Below, in pieces: positions 23,089 through 30,979 of a stretch of DNA of 39,421 nucleotides. The position numbers and the translations under genes are program-made. This DNA comes from Sedimenticola sp. (GTDB lineage Bacteria; Pseudomonadota; Gammaproteobacteria; Chromatiales; Chromatiaceae): positions 1 through 39,421 of the forward strand of contig JALWMK010000130.1 of the NCBI GenBank assembly GCA_027083925.1, written 5' to 3'. The first letter of the stretch is position 1; the number at the start of each line of letters is the position of its first letter. The notes below the pieces were generated by a model, which was not told the DNA's origin, searched no databases, and saw only the letters and a program-made list of their open reading frames with translations.

Positions 23089-23094
23089 ATTATA
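23089..23094 (-). promoter_or_regulatory. -10 element of the tRNA operon promoter
   Basis: A perfect TATAAT on the minus strand lies 18 bases before tRNA-Gly and is followed by the GC-rich CGTCCGG, a discriminator style typical of stringently controlled stable-RNA promoters. No good -35 is visible at 16-18 bases; that region lies inside the 3' end of the acyl-CoA synthetase gene. Confidence 0.5.
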
Positions 23095-23102
23095 CTCGCA
23101 AC

Positions 23103-24938
23103 TCAGTTGGTTGGCCCGCCGGAATACATGGATTCGACTTCTTCGGCAAAACGCTCCAGCACCTTGGGTCGCTTGACCTTCAGCGTTGGTGTTATCAGGC
23201 CGTCTTCTATGGTCCAGGGATCCAGCATAAGCCGCAGCTGGCGGATTTTTGCAAAACCGGGAAAATCCGACAAGGCGGCCTTGATGCGTTTGAGCATATC
23301 GGCATGCAGCTTCTTGTGCTCCAGACTGGCGGCATCATCCGGGTTCAGGCCATGCTCCCGGGCCAGAGCCGACCAGTTCTCTTCGTTCAGTACGACCAAT
23401 GCAGTAAGATAGGGCCTACTCTCGCCAACCACCATCACCTGCTCGATGCAGGGATCCAGGGCAATGGCCAATTCCATGTCCGCCGGGGGAATTTTTTCCC
23501 CGTTGGAAAGCACCAGAATATCCTTGAGGCGGCCGGTAATGAAGATATGCCCGTCTTCGATCTTGGCCTGGTCTCCCGTATGCAGCCAGCCGTCGGGATC
23601 GATCATCTCAGTGGTGGCCTTGTGGTTGTTCCAGTATCCCAGCATCACCCCGGGGCCGCGCACCAGCAGCTCGTCCTGCTCACCAATTATTACTTCAGTG
23701 CCACGAATGGTTACGCCGACGCTGGCAGGAATGTTGTCTTCCAGGGGGTTTACGCTGATTACCGGGCTGGTTTCGGTAAGCCCATAACCCTGAACGATGG
23801 GAATGCCCAGGCCAATGAAGACCTTGGCGATATCCGGTGACAGAGGAGCTCCCCCGCTCACCGCTGCCCGCAGGCGTCCACCGAGTTTGGCAACCACATT
23901 GCCGGCAACCAGCTTGTTGAGGATCGGCCATAGCAAGAGTTTCGGCGACCAGCCGACACGCCCCTGCTGATACTCAAACCTGCACCAGCCTACATCCACT
24001 GCAAGCTGGAACAGTGTGCGGGCAATGGCTGGCTTCTTTTTCAGCTGATCCTTGATCTTGCCATACACGCGCTCAAAGATTCGGGGAACGGCAATCAATA
24101 CCGTTGGACGAATCTGCACCAGATCATCCCCCAGTTGCGCTACCGAGCGCGCATAGGCCACGCAGGAACCCGCCATGATGGGCAGATAATACCCCGCCGT
24201 GCGTTCCAGGGTATGGGAAAGGGGCAGGAAGGAAAGAAACAGGTCTTCTTCGTAGCAGTCCAGCAGGGTAACGCCGCCATGAGCAACAGACAGCATGTTG
24301 TGATGGCTGAGCATCACCCCCTTCGACCTGCCTGTGGTGCCGGAGGTATATACGATGGAAGCCAGGGCGTGGGGGTCGGCGTGTTTTCGCACCAGCATTT
24401 CTCCACCATCTTCGGGAAGCCATTGTGCAGCCAGCCGGATACGCTCGTCATTCCGGCCGAACTTGCCCGCTTCGTTGCCGCCATCGAGCAAAACCACCCG
24501 CTGCAGCCGCCCTTCCCCTTCTTCAGGCAGAGTCGGCACCAGGCGCTTCCAGCGACCGGCATCCTGCACCAGCAGGGCTTTTACTCCCGATTCCTCCAGA
24601 ATATAGGCGATATTGTCCGGGCGGTCATCGGTGTACAGTGGCACTGTCACCAGCCCCAGGCTCAGTGCCGCCTGATCCCACATCACCCATTCAGGACAGT
24701 TACGCAACAGAATCGCCACCCGATCTCCCGGACTCAGGGCCTCCCTGCTCAGCGCCTGTTGCCAGCGAGCAATCTGGCGGGCCATTTCCGCCCAGGTATA
24801 GCTGTGCCACTCCCCACTTTCACGATCATGGTACTGGTAGGCCGGACCATCCGGCGAACGGTGCAAGCGGCGGGCGAAAACACCATCCAGCGTTACCGCC
24901 TCTTCAGTTGTTATCAGATTTTCATGAAATTTTTGCAT
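23103..24938 (-). CDS. Long-chain acyl-CoA synthetase, AMP-forming (FAA1-type)
   Basis: Activates fatty acids with ATP and CoA through an acyl-adenylate. The 611-residue length and sequence fit the COG1022 long-chain ligase branch rather than E. coli FadD. Motifs are the P-loop YTSGTTGRSKG (198-208), GYGLTETSPV, GWLHTGD and ITGRLKDILVLSNGEKI, with the C-terminal catalytic lysine region degenerate, as is common in this branch. ATG 24938 has a GGAAG seven bases upstream. It stands alone, divergent from thiS, and its 3' end abuts the tRNA promoter with no terminator visible. The physiological substrate is not evident. Confidence 0.93.
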   Translation of the reverse strand: MQKFHENLITTEEAVTLDGVFARRLHRSPDGPAYQYHDRESGEWHSYTWAEMARQIARWQQALSREALSPGDRVAILLRNCPEWVMWDQAALSLGLVTVPLYTDDRPDNIAYILEESGVKALLVQDAGRWKRLVPTLPEEGEGRLQRVVLLDGGNEAGKFGRNDERIRLAAQWLPEDGGEMLVRKHADPHALASIVYTSGTTGRSKGVMLSHHNMLSVAHGGVTLLDCYEEDLFLSFLPLSHTLERTAGYYLPIMAGSCVAYARSVAQLGDDLVQIRPTVLIAVPRIFERVYGKIKDQLKKKPAIARTLFQLAVDVGWCRFEYQQGRVGWSPKLLLWPILNKLVAGNVVAKLGGRLRAAVSGGAPLSPDIAKVFIGLGIPIVQGYGLTETSPVISVNPLEDNIPASVGVTIRGTEVIIGEQDELLVRGPGVMLGYWNNHKATTEMIDPDGWLHTGDQAKIEDGHIFITGRLKDILVLSNGEKIPPADMELAIALDPCIEQVMVVGESRPYLTALVVLNEENWSALAREHGLNPDDAASLEHKKLHADMLKRIKAALSDFPGFAKIRQLRLMLDPWTIEDGLITPTLKVKRPKVLERFAEEVESMYSGGPTN

Positions 24939-25021
24939 GCAACAGCTTCCCCCAAAGCGGTATGAATTGCTGATTTTAGTGTAAAATCGCCTCAGTTATA
25001 ACCCACATCTTGAATCCATCC

Positions 25022-25222
25022 ATGAATATTCTGGTAAATGGCAAGAGCGCCAACGTCAAAGACAAAATGACGCTGGGCGCTTTGATCGAGAGCATGGCAC
25101 TCGAGGGAACACGCTATGCAGTGGAGGTCAATGAAGCGTTGATTCCACGTAGCCAGCATGCCTGTCACCAGTTACAGGAAGGCGATGCGGTGGAAATCGT
25201 GCAGGCCATTGGCGGCGGCTGA
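25022..25222 (+). CDS. thiS: Thiamine biosynthesis sulfur-carrier protein ThiS
   Basis: Ubiquitin-like protein that carries sulfur as a C-terminal thiocarboxylate to the thiazole synthase. It has 66 residues from ATG 25022, the same length as E. coli ThiS, and ends with the required Gly-Gly (AIGGG). A TTG four codons upstream is in frame, but the ATG gives the family start MNILVNG. It is followed 59 bases later by thiG. The 83-base intergenic region shows no TPP riboswitch. The adenylating enzyme ThiF is not in the window. Confidence 0.95.
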   Translation: MNILVNGKSANVKDKMTLGALIESMALEGTRYAVEVNEALIPRSQHACHQLQEGDAVEIVQAIGGG

Positions 25223-25281
25223 ACTTTGCGCAGCATTTCAGGTTAAAATCCCCACCTACATTTTCCTGGAGCAGCAAATCA

Positions 25282-26070
25282 ATGTCAGACAGCAAAGATA
25301 CCTTCCGCGTCGCCGGGCGCGAATATTCCTCCCGCCTGCTGGTGGGAACAGGAAAGTACAGGGACATGGACGAAACCCGCGCCGCCATCGAGGCATCGGG
25401 CGCACAAATCATCACCATCGCCGTGCGCCGCACCAACATCGGGCAGAATGCCGATGAGCCGAATATTCTGGATGTGCTGCCACCGGACAGGTTCACCATC
25501 CTGCCCAATACTGCCGGCTGCTACGATCAGAAGACTGCGGTGCGCACCTGCCGTTTGGCCAGGGAACTGCTGGATGGTCACAATCTGGTCAAACTGGAAG
25601 TGCTGGGAGATGAAAAAACCCTGTTCCCCGACGTCATAGCCACGCTCAAAGCCGCTGAAGAGCTGATCAAAGACGATTTCGATGTCATGGTCTACACCAA
25701 CGACGACCCCATTGTCGCCCGGGAACTCGAAGCCATGGGCTGTGTCGCCGTCATGCCCCTGGCCGCTCCTATTGGCTCCGGCCTTGGCGTGCGCAACCCC
25801 CTGAACATCCGCACCATCGTGGAAAATGCCAATGTACCTATCCTGGTGGATGCCGGCGTAGGCACAGCTTCTGATGCCGCCGTGGCCATGGAGCTGGGCT
25901 GCGATGGCGTGTTGATGAATACCGCCATCGCCGCAGCACAGAACCCCGCGCTTATGGCCTCCGCCATGAAAAAGGCCATACAGGCAGGACGTGAAGCTTT
26001 CCTGGCCGGGCGCATGCCGGCAAAACGCTTCGCTTCCGCCTCCTCCCCTGCGGAAGGCCTGTTTTTCTAG
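25282..26070 (+). CDS. thiG: Thiazole synthase ThiG
   Basis: Forms the thiazole phosphate ring of thiamine from deoxyxylulose phosphate, a glycine-derived imine and ThiS thiocarboxylate. The 262-residue TIM-barrel protein starts [18 protein letters not shown]. The Schiff-base lysine is likely Lys104 in [10 protein letters not shown], and the phosphate-binding end shows [13 protein letters not shown] and [14 protein letters not shown] precedes the ATG. It ends directly against trmB. Confidence 0.98.
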   Translation: MSDSKDTFRVAGREYSSRLLVGTGKYRDMDETRAAIEASGAQIITIAVRRTNIGQNADEPNILDVLPPDRFTILPNTAGCYDQKTAVRTCRLARELLDGHNLVKLEVLGDEKTLFPDVIATLKAAEELIKDDFDVMVYTNDDPIVARELEAMGCVAVMPLAAPIGSGLGVRNPLNIRTIVENANVPILVDAGVGTASDAAVAMELGCDGVLMNTAIAAAQNPALMASAMKKAIQAGREAFLAGRMPAKRFASASSPAEGLFF

Positions 26071-26772
26071 GTGGACGAAGCCAGCCCCAAGCACCCCCCG
26101 ATTCGCAGCTTCGTGCTGCGTACCGGACGCCTGACGCCGGGGCAGGAAAAGGCCTTCAGACAGCAGTGGCCGATTTATGGCGTGGAATTTTCTCCCGGAC
26201 GAACATTGGGTTTTTCACAGCTGTTTGGCAACAGCAATCCGGTGTGGCTGGAAATCGGCTTTGGCGACGGAGAATCCTTGGCAACCATGGCAAAGGCTTT
26301 TCCCCGGCGTAATTTTCTGGGCATTGAGGTGCATACGCCGGGCGTGGGGCATTTGCTGCTGAAGCTGGCACAAGAAGATATCGGCAATGTGCGCATCATG
26401 AACGCCGACGCCATGGAAATACTGCAACAGGTCATCCCCCCGGCATCACTGCAGGGCGTACAGCTATTTTTTCCTGATCCATGGCACAAGAAAAAGCACC
26501 ACAAGCGGCGCATCGTCCGACCGCATTTCGTGGAGTTGATGGCAAGGCTGCTGCAGCCCGGGGGCCTATTCCATGCAGCGACGGACTGGGAAGACTATGC
26601 CCGGCACATCATGCGGCACTTTTCAGCGCGCACCGATCTGTTCGAGAACCTGGGTGGCTCCGGCAGATACATGCCCCAGCCGGAAACCCGCCCCGTGACC
26701 AAGTTCGAGCGCCGGGGAAAACGCTTGGGACACGGAGTATGGGATCTGATGTTCGAGCGGACACCGTTCTGA
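26071..26772 (+). CDS. trmB: tRNA (guanine-N7-)-methyltransferase TrmB
   Basis: SAM-dependent enzyme that methylates G46 in the variable loop of tRNAs. The 233-residue product has the SAM motif LEIGFGDGE (about 65-73), the acidic NADAMEIL segment and the family signature FFPDPWHKKKHHKRR, followed by a C-terminal TKFERRGKRLGH. The start is a GTG immediately after the thiG stop, with a GGAAGG in the end of thiG; thiG-trmB adjacency is known from Pseudomonas. It is 23 bases upstream of the ABC ATPase gene. Confidence 0.96.
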   Translation: MDEASPKHPPIRSFVLRTGRLTPGQEKAFRQQWPIYGVEFSPGRTLGFSQLFGNSNPVWLEIGFGDGESLATMAKAFPRRNFLGIEVHTPGVGHLLLKLAQEDIGNVRIMNADAMEILQQVIPPASLQGVQLFFPDPWHKKKHHKRRIVRPHFVELMARLLQPGGLFHAATDWEDYARHIMRHFSARTDLFENLGGSGRYMPQPETRPVTKFERRGKRLGHGVWDLMFERTPF

Positions 26773-26795
26773 AGCCGACGGGCCGGGCGTTATCC

Positions 26796-27422
26796 ATGCA
26801 CAGCAACAAGCCCTACACGCTGGTAACGCTGGCTCTTGCGACTGACTTCATCCAGCCAACCGATCTGCACCTGCCCCCCGGCGGCTGCCTGGGCTTGCAT
26901 GGCGATTCAGGTTCAGGAAAAACCCTGCTGCTGCGCGCCATTGCCGATCTGGACATCAATACCGGAGAAGCACTGCTGGAGAACATCCCCCGCAGTCGTT
27001 TCACCGGCCCCCAGTGGCGACGCAAGGTGGGCCTGCTGCCTGCGGAAAGCCAGTGGTGGGGAGATAGCGTTGGTGAGCATGCCCTGCGCTGGCCATCAGA
27101 ATTACTGTCTGCCCTGGGCTTCTGCGAAGAGGTGCTGAACTGGCAGACCGGACGCCTGTCCAGTGGTGAGAAACAGCGCCTGGCGCTGGTGCGCATGCTG
27201 GCCAACCAGCCACGGGTATTACTCCTGGATGAACCTACGGCCAACCTGGACGACAGCAACACCACAACCGTGGAACAAATCATTCATGGCTATCTGCAAC
27301 AAAACCAGGCTGCGGCAATCTGGGTCAGCCATGACCCGACCCAGCTAGGCCGGGTCGCTGGCAACCGGGCGGTCATGGCCCAGGGGAGATTCACCATGGA
27401 GGACAGCGGGACATGGAGCTGA
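26796..27422 (+). CDS. fetA: ABC ATPase, FetA/YbbL-like (putative metal export)
   Basis: ATPase partner of the UPF0014 permease that follows. In E. coli the FetA-FetB pair is linked to iron export and oxidative stress resistance. The 208-residue protein has Walker A GDSGSGKT (36-43), the signature LSSGEKQR, Walker B VLLLDEPTANLD and the switch His in WVSHDPTQ. The ATG at 26796 was chosen because the frame upstream lies within trmB. No clear ribosome site is visible. It overlaps the permease gene by 10 bases. Its substrate is inferred from the family only. Confidence 0.87.
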   Translation: MHSNKPYTLVTLALATDFIQPTDLHLPPGGCLGLHGDSGSGKTLLLRAIADLDINTGEALLENIPRSRFTGPQWRRKVGLLPAESQWWGDSVGEHALRWPSELLSALGFCEEVLNWQTGRLSSGEKQRLALVRMLANQPRVLLLDEPTANLDDSNTTTVEQIIHGYLQQNQAAAIWVSHDPTQLGRVAGNRAVMAQGRFTMEDSGTWS

Positions 27423-28216
27423 TACGCCTTTCCGCCTGGGATCTGGGCATTGCCGCCACGCTGGTCTGCCTGCTGGCGGGATTGTCCTGGGCGCTGCACC
27501 TGGGCATCGGGCGCCAGCTGCTAATCGCCACCGCCCGCAGCACCGTGCAATTGCTGATTCTGGGCATGATTCTGAAAACCCTGTTTGCCCAGACCAGCCT
27601 GTGGCTGATTGCTCTGATGACCCTGGTGATGCTTGCCGTGGCGGGTTATGAGGTCATGGCCCGCCAGCAACGCCGCTTTCGGGGCAGTTGGGGCTATGGA
27701 CTGGGAACCCTGTCCATGTTTCTGTCGTCTTTCCTGATTACCCTGCTGGCGCTGACCGTGGTGATCCAGGTCGAACCCTGGTATCAGCCCCAGTATCTCA
27801 TTCCCCTGCTCGGCATGTTGCTGGGCAACACCATGTCCGGTATCGCCATCGCCCTGGACAACCTTACCCGCAGCACCTGGGAACAGCGCCAGCGTATCGA
27901 GGCAAGGCTGATGCTGGGCCATGAATGGGCGCAGGCCATATCGAATATACGCCGCGATGCTTTACGATCCGGAATGATTCCCATCATCAATGCCATGACC
28001 ACCGCCGGCATTGTCAGCCTGCCGGGGATGATGACCGGCCAGATTCTCGGCGGCAGCCCACCCATGGAGGCGGCCAAATATCAGCTCATGATTTTGTTCA
28101 TGATCGCGGTCGGCTCCGGGCTGGGCAGCCTGACCGCAATCTGGGCGGGCAGCAGGCGTCTCTTCGACGAGCGTCAGCGGCTGCGCCTGGATCGACTGTC
28201 GGCAAGCCGTAAATGA
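27413..28216 (+). CDS. fetB: UPF0014 family ABC permease, FetB/YbbM-like
   Basis: Integral membrane protein of 267 residues with about seven predicted spans. The family signatures are clear: ARSTVQLLILG, LLGMLLGNTMSGIAIALD and the late ALRSGMIPIINAMTTAGIVSLPGMMTGQILGG. With the preceding ATPase it forms a predicted FetAB-type exporter, in E. coli connected with iron homeostasis. The ATG lies inside the end of fetA, implying coupling. It converges on the small membrane protein gene, with 7 bases between stops. Confidence 0.93.
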   Translation: MELIRLSAWDLGIAATLVCLLAGLSWALHLGIGRQLLIATARSTVQLLILGMILKTLFAQTSLWLIALMTLVMLAVAGYEVMARQQRRFRGSWGYGLGTLSMFLSSFLITLLALTVVIQVEPWYQPQYLIPLLGMLLGNTMSGIAIALDNLTRSTWEQRQRIEARLMLGHEWAQAISNIRRDALRSGMIPIINAMTTAGIVSLPGMMTGQILGGSPPMEAAKYQLMILFMIAVGSGLGSLTAIWAGSRRLFDERQRLRLDRLSASRK

Positions 28217-28223
28217 CCGCGGA

Positions 28224-28466
28224 TCAAAACGACCCTGGAGGAAGATCGCCGTCCCGTTGCCGCTCACGCCACAGCTTGATTCCCAGCAACACCACGGGAG
28301 TGCTGTGCATCAACAGATCAAAGATATCCAGAGGTTTGACCAGCTCTCCCGCCATCAGCATCTTGATTTTCTCCCAGACATGAGGCTCCGGCGTAAACGG
28401 CATCAGACCAAAAAAGGCCGAAGCCAGCACCAGAAAACCCAGTGGTATCTCATCGATCCATTTCAT
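28224..28466 (-). CDS. Small conserved membrane protein, function unknown
   Basis: An 80-residue protein with two hydrophobic segments (about 7-25 and 50-66) separated by a polar loop containing MPFTPEPHVWEKIKML and LVKPLDIFDLLMH. I recall similar short proteins in many gammaproteobacteria, sometimes labelled RND transporter, but they are too small to be transporters and no function is established to my knowledge. The frame is open further upstream, but the ATG at 28466 begins the conserved part (MKWIDEIP). Confidence 0.8.
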   Translation of the reverse strand: MKWIDEIPLGFLVLASAFFGLMPFTPEPHVWEKIKMLMAGELVKPLDIFDLLMHSTPVVLLGIKLWRERQRDGDLPPGSF

Positions 28467-28647
28467 GTGCAGGTTTCCGGAGTCGGTTGTTGATAAGGCA
28501 CTGCATTTTGTTTGTGGAAGCAGGAATAAATAGTAACCCGGCGGAGGAATAATAGCATCCGTTACCGGGTACGCAACCGCAAATCTGTTAAGATCGCCGG
28601 TACAAGTCTGCAATCCACCTTTAATCTGATACGGAGCAATTCATCCC

Positions 28648-29040
28648 GTGGCCTCCACCCTGGCAGCAATCATAATTCTGGGCCTGATCGTCATCTTCTG
28701 GCTAGAAGCCGCTCGCGCCCGCGAACTGGCCGTTGGCATCAGCCGCGCAGCTTGCGAAAAGGAAAGGTACCAGTTTCTGGATGGTGGCGTTTATCTACAG
28801 CGCTTTGCCCTGCGCTGGACTTCCGCTGGCTTGCGCTTCCGGCGCATGTACCGGTTTGACTACAGTGTTGACGGAACCTTGCGCCAGTCCGGCTATGTTC
28901 TGCTGTTGGGAAGCCAGCTGGAAGCCGTCCATATCCAGGGCAGACACACCATCGAGCAGGAAAACATCCAGGCGGAAGAGTATCCGGAAAAGGCCGAACC
29001 AAAAGCCGCCGAAGTTATTCCCTTCCCCAAAAAACGGTAG
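28648..29040 (+). CDS. DUF3301 family membrane-anchored protein
   Basis: A 130-residue protein with one N-terminal membrane helix (about 5-19) and a cytoplasmic domain with the family features EAARARELAVGISRAACEK, QFLDGGVYLQRFAL, RRMYRFDYSVDG and GYVLLLG. The C-terminus is charged and ends with a PFPKKR tail. The function is unknown. The start is a GTG with ACGGAG eleven bases upstream. It faces sspB, with 18 bases between the two stops, and the 181-base gap on its left holds an imperfect ACCCGG/CCGGGT hairpin but no convincing promoter. Confidence 0.88.
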   Translation: MASTLAAIIILGLIVIFWLEAARARELAVGISRAACEKERYQFLDGGVYLQRFALRWTSAGLRFRRMYRFDYSVDGTLRQSGYVLLLGSQLEAVHIQGRHTIEQENIQAEEYPEKAEPKAAEVIPFPKKR

Positions 29041-29058
29041 TTACTTTAAGTATGCCAG

Positions 29059-29460
29059 TTAGTTTTTGACTACCTTGAGGCTGGGGCGCCCACCACCGGA
29101 TGGGGGCGTATCCTCCGGCTCATGATCCTCCGGCGGCGTGCCTTCGTCTTCTTCCGGAAACAGCATACCCTGGCCGTTTTCCTTGGAATAGATACCCAGC
29201 ACAGCAGTTACCGGCAACAATACATTCATGGGGGAGCCGGAAAACCGGGCGCCAAACGATATATAGTCATTTCCCAGTTCCAGGTCACGCACTGCACTGG
29301 CGCTGACATTGAGCACAATACGGCCATCTTCAACGAACTGGCGCGGGATCTCCACGCCTTGTGCATCTGCATTAACCAGCAAATGGGGCGTCATACCATT
29401 GTCGCTGACCCACTGCCAGATGGCACGAATCAGATAGGGGCGATTGGAAGTCATGGACAT
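29059..29460 (-). CDS. sspB: ClpXP protease specificity-enhancing factor SspB
   Basis: Adaptor that brings ssrA-tagged and other substrates to ClpXP. The 133-residue protein has the folded substrate-binding domain at about 4-110 (RPYLIRAIWQWVSDN, ISFGARFSG) and a flexible acidic linker rich in Glu, Asp and Pro. It ends in the ClpX-binding tail GRPSLKVVKN, the hallmark of the family. The start has GAGG seven bases upstream. It lies 9 bases after sspA in the usual sspA-sspB order. Confidence 0.97.
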   Translation of the reverse strand: MSMTSNRPYLIRAIWQWVSDNGMTPHLLVNADAQGVEIPRQFVEDGRIVLNVSASAVRDLELGNDYISFGARFSGSPMNVLLPVTAVLGIYSKENGQGMLFPEEDEGTPPEDHEPEDTPPSGGGRPSLKVVKN

Positions 29461-29469
29461 GAAGCAACC

Positions 29470-30093
29470 TCAGAGACGCATTTCCCTTTCTGCTTCGGTG
29501 AGACTTTTGGCAAAGGCATCACGTTTGAACAGGCGTGCAGCATAGGCGTTGTAGATATTGGATGCGTCGCCTTCAAGCTCAATACCCAAATGCGGCAGAC
29601 GCCACAATAACGGTGCGATACTTGCATCCACTACGGAAAACTCATCGCTCATGAAGAAGGGCTTCGCGGCCAGTATGGGAGCACTTGCCATGAGGCTCTC
29701 CTTCAGCTCCTTGCGCGCCTTGGCAGCCGGCTTGCCGCCGGCAAGTATGGTGTCCACACGCCCATACCAGTCCTTTTCCACGCGATAGATATACATGCGA
29801 AATGTGGCCCGGGAGACCGGATCCACCGGCAGCAATGGCGGGTGTGGATAACGCTCATCCAGGTATTCAAGAATAATACGGGAATCAAACAGCACCAGCT
29901 CTCTGTCCACCAGGGTCGGCGCTGTACCATAGGGATTGAGATCCATTACGTCTTCGGGAAGATTGAGAGGATCCACATCCATGATGTCCACGGTTACATG
30001 CTTCTCCGCCAACACCAGGCGCACACGGTGGCTGTGCAAGTCTGCGGGGTCGGAGAAAAGGGTCATGATTGATCTTCTTGTTGCCACTGGCAC
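29470..30093 (-). CDS. sspA: Stringent starvation protein A (SspA)
   Basis: RNA-polymerase-associated protein with a glutathione-S-transferase fold, important under starvation and acid stress. The 207-residue product includes PTLVDRELVLFDSRIILEYLDERYPHPPLLPVDP, recognisable by DRELVLFDSRI and YLDERYPHPPL, and a C-terminal TEAEREMRL as in E. coli. The start used is a GTG at 30093 because it yields MPVATRRSIMTLFS, which lines up with the E. coli N-terminus; an ATG at 30066 is the alternative. Neither has a strong ribosome site. Confidence 0.95.
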   Translation of the reverse strand: MPVATRRSIMTLFSDPADLHSHRVRLVLAEKHVTVDIMDVDPLNLPEDVMDLNPYGTAPTLVDRELVLFDSRIILEYLDERYPHPPLLPVDPVSRATFRMYIYRVEKDWYGRVDTILAGGKPAAKARKELKESLMASAPILAAKPFFMSDEFSVVDASIAPLLWRLPHLGIELEGDASNIYNAYAARLFKRDAFAKSLTEAEREMRL

Positions 30094-30139
30094 CTACCTA
30101 AGTTTTGATTTACGGCTGAATCGGCTGCAGGGGATTGGC

Positions 30140-30172
30140 CCATAGAGAAGGCCGGGGCTTTCTCCGCTATGG
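30140..30172 (-). other. Imperfect hairpin in the sspA leader region
   Basis: CCATAG/CTATGG closes a longer arm with GAGAA/TTCTC and a bulge. It sits between the petABC terminator and sspA, just after a TATTAT that could be a weak -10 (30173-30178). The role is unknown. Confidence 0.3.
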
Positions 30173-30187
30173 ATAATACAGATACCG

Positions 30188-30220
30188 AAAAGGCGCACAG
30201 TATAGCAGACTGTGCGCCTT
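30188..30220 (-). terminator. Intrinsic terminator of the petABC operon
   Basis: A perfect 11-bp stem AGGCGCACAGT/ACTGTGCGCCT with a 7-base loop, flanked by four A and three T. It begins 28 bases past the cytochrome c1 stop. The short T run may allow some read-through into sspA. Confidence 0.75.
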
Positions 30221-30247
30221 TCGGGCTGTATCACCTCATTTCAGGAA

Positions 30248-30979
30248 TCAATGCACGTCTTTCCAGAACTCCTTCTTGAGCATGATGGCTACGACAAAGA
30301 ACACCAGCAGGAATAACATCACCCAGATACCAAGGCGCTGACGCTCCAGCTTGTTGGGTTCTGCCACATGGGTCATGAAGGCGCTCAGGTCGCGGGCCAT
30401 CTGGTCATATTCCTCCACGGACATGCGCCCGGGCTTGGCCAGCTTGAGCGCGGCGACATGTTTGTTGCCATGCGCATCGGTCTCAATGGTCGCTTCCTGC
30501 AAGCCCTGCAACTCCATCAACACATGAGGCATGCCCACGTTGGGGAACACCACATTGTTGACACCAAAAGGGCGGCTTTCATCTGCATAGAAACCCTTGA
30601 GATAGGTGTAAATCCAGTCTGCACCGCCTTTTCTCAGCCTGGCGGTGAGGGTCAGATCGGGAGGAGCAGTACCAAACCATTCGGCAGCATCAAGGGCGGG
30701 CATGCTGGTCTTCATCTGCTCGCCAATCTTGTGACCGCCGAAGATCAGGTTCTTCTCGATCTGCTCTTTGCTCAGACCGAAGTCCTGCATGCGCTCATAG
30801 CGGAAATACTGCAGGGAATGACAGCCCTGGCAGTAGTTTACGAAATACTTCGCGCCCCGTTGCAGGGATGCATGATCGGTCAGGTCGATATCCGCAGACT
30901 CCAGTGCAACATTGCCACCGGCGGCAAAGCCGGTCAGCGGCAGCAAGGCCAGGGAAAGGATTGCAATCAACTTTTTCAT
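30248..30979 (-). CDS. petC: Ubiquinol-cytochrome c reductase, cytochrome c1 subunit
   Basis: Carries electrons from the Rieske protein to soluble cytochrome c. The 243-residue product has a signal peptide (MKKLIAIL, ending GFAAG), a heme c site CQGCH (Cys50, Cys53, His54), a likely Met axial ligand in VFPNVGMPH and a C-terminal membrane anchor (about 217-236). ATG 30979 overlaps the cytochrome b stop as ATGA; the longer open frame upstream lies inside cytochrome b and is not used. It is last in petA-petB-petC. Confidence 0.97.
   Translation of the reverse strand: MKKLIAILSLALLPLTGFAAGGNVALESADIDLTDHASLQRGAKYFVNYCQGCHSLQYFRYERMQDFGLSKEQIEKNLIFGGHKIGEQMKTSMPALDAAEWFGTAPPDLTLTARLRKGGADWIYTYLKGFYADESRPFGVNNVVFPNVGMPHVLMELQGLQEATIETDAHGNKHVAALKLAKPGRMSVEEYDQMARDLSAFMTHVAEPNKLERQRLGIWVMLFLLVFFVVAIMLKKEFWKDVH

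Noticed and set aside
24939-25021. TPP riboswitch before thiS
   Set aside because: The gap is only 83 bases and lacks the conserved CUGAGA and ACCUGA-type segments in a suitable layout.
28467-28647. Intrinsic terminator or riboswitch in the divergent gap (ACCCGG/CCGGGT hairpin)
   Set aside because: The arms are interrupted by an asymmetric bulge, no T tract follows and no known aptamer pattern is visible.
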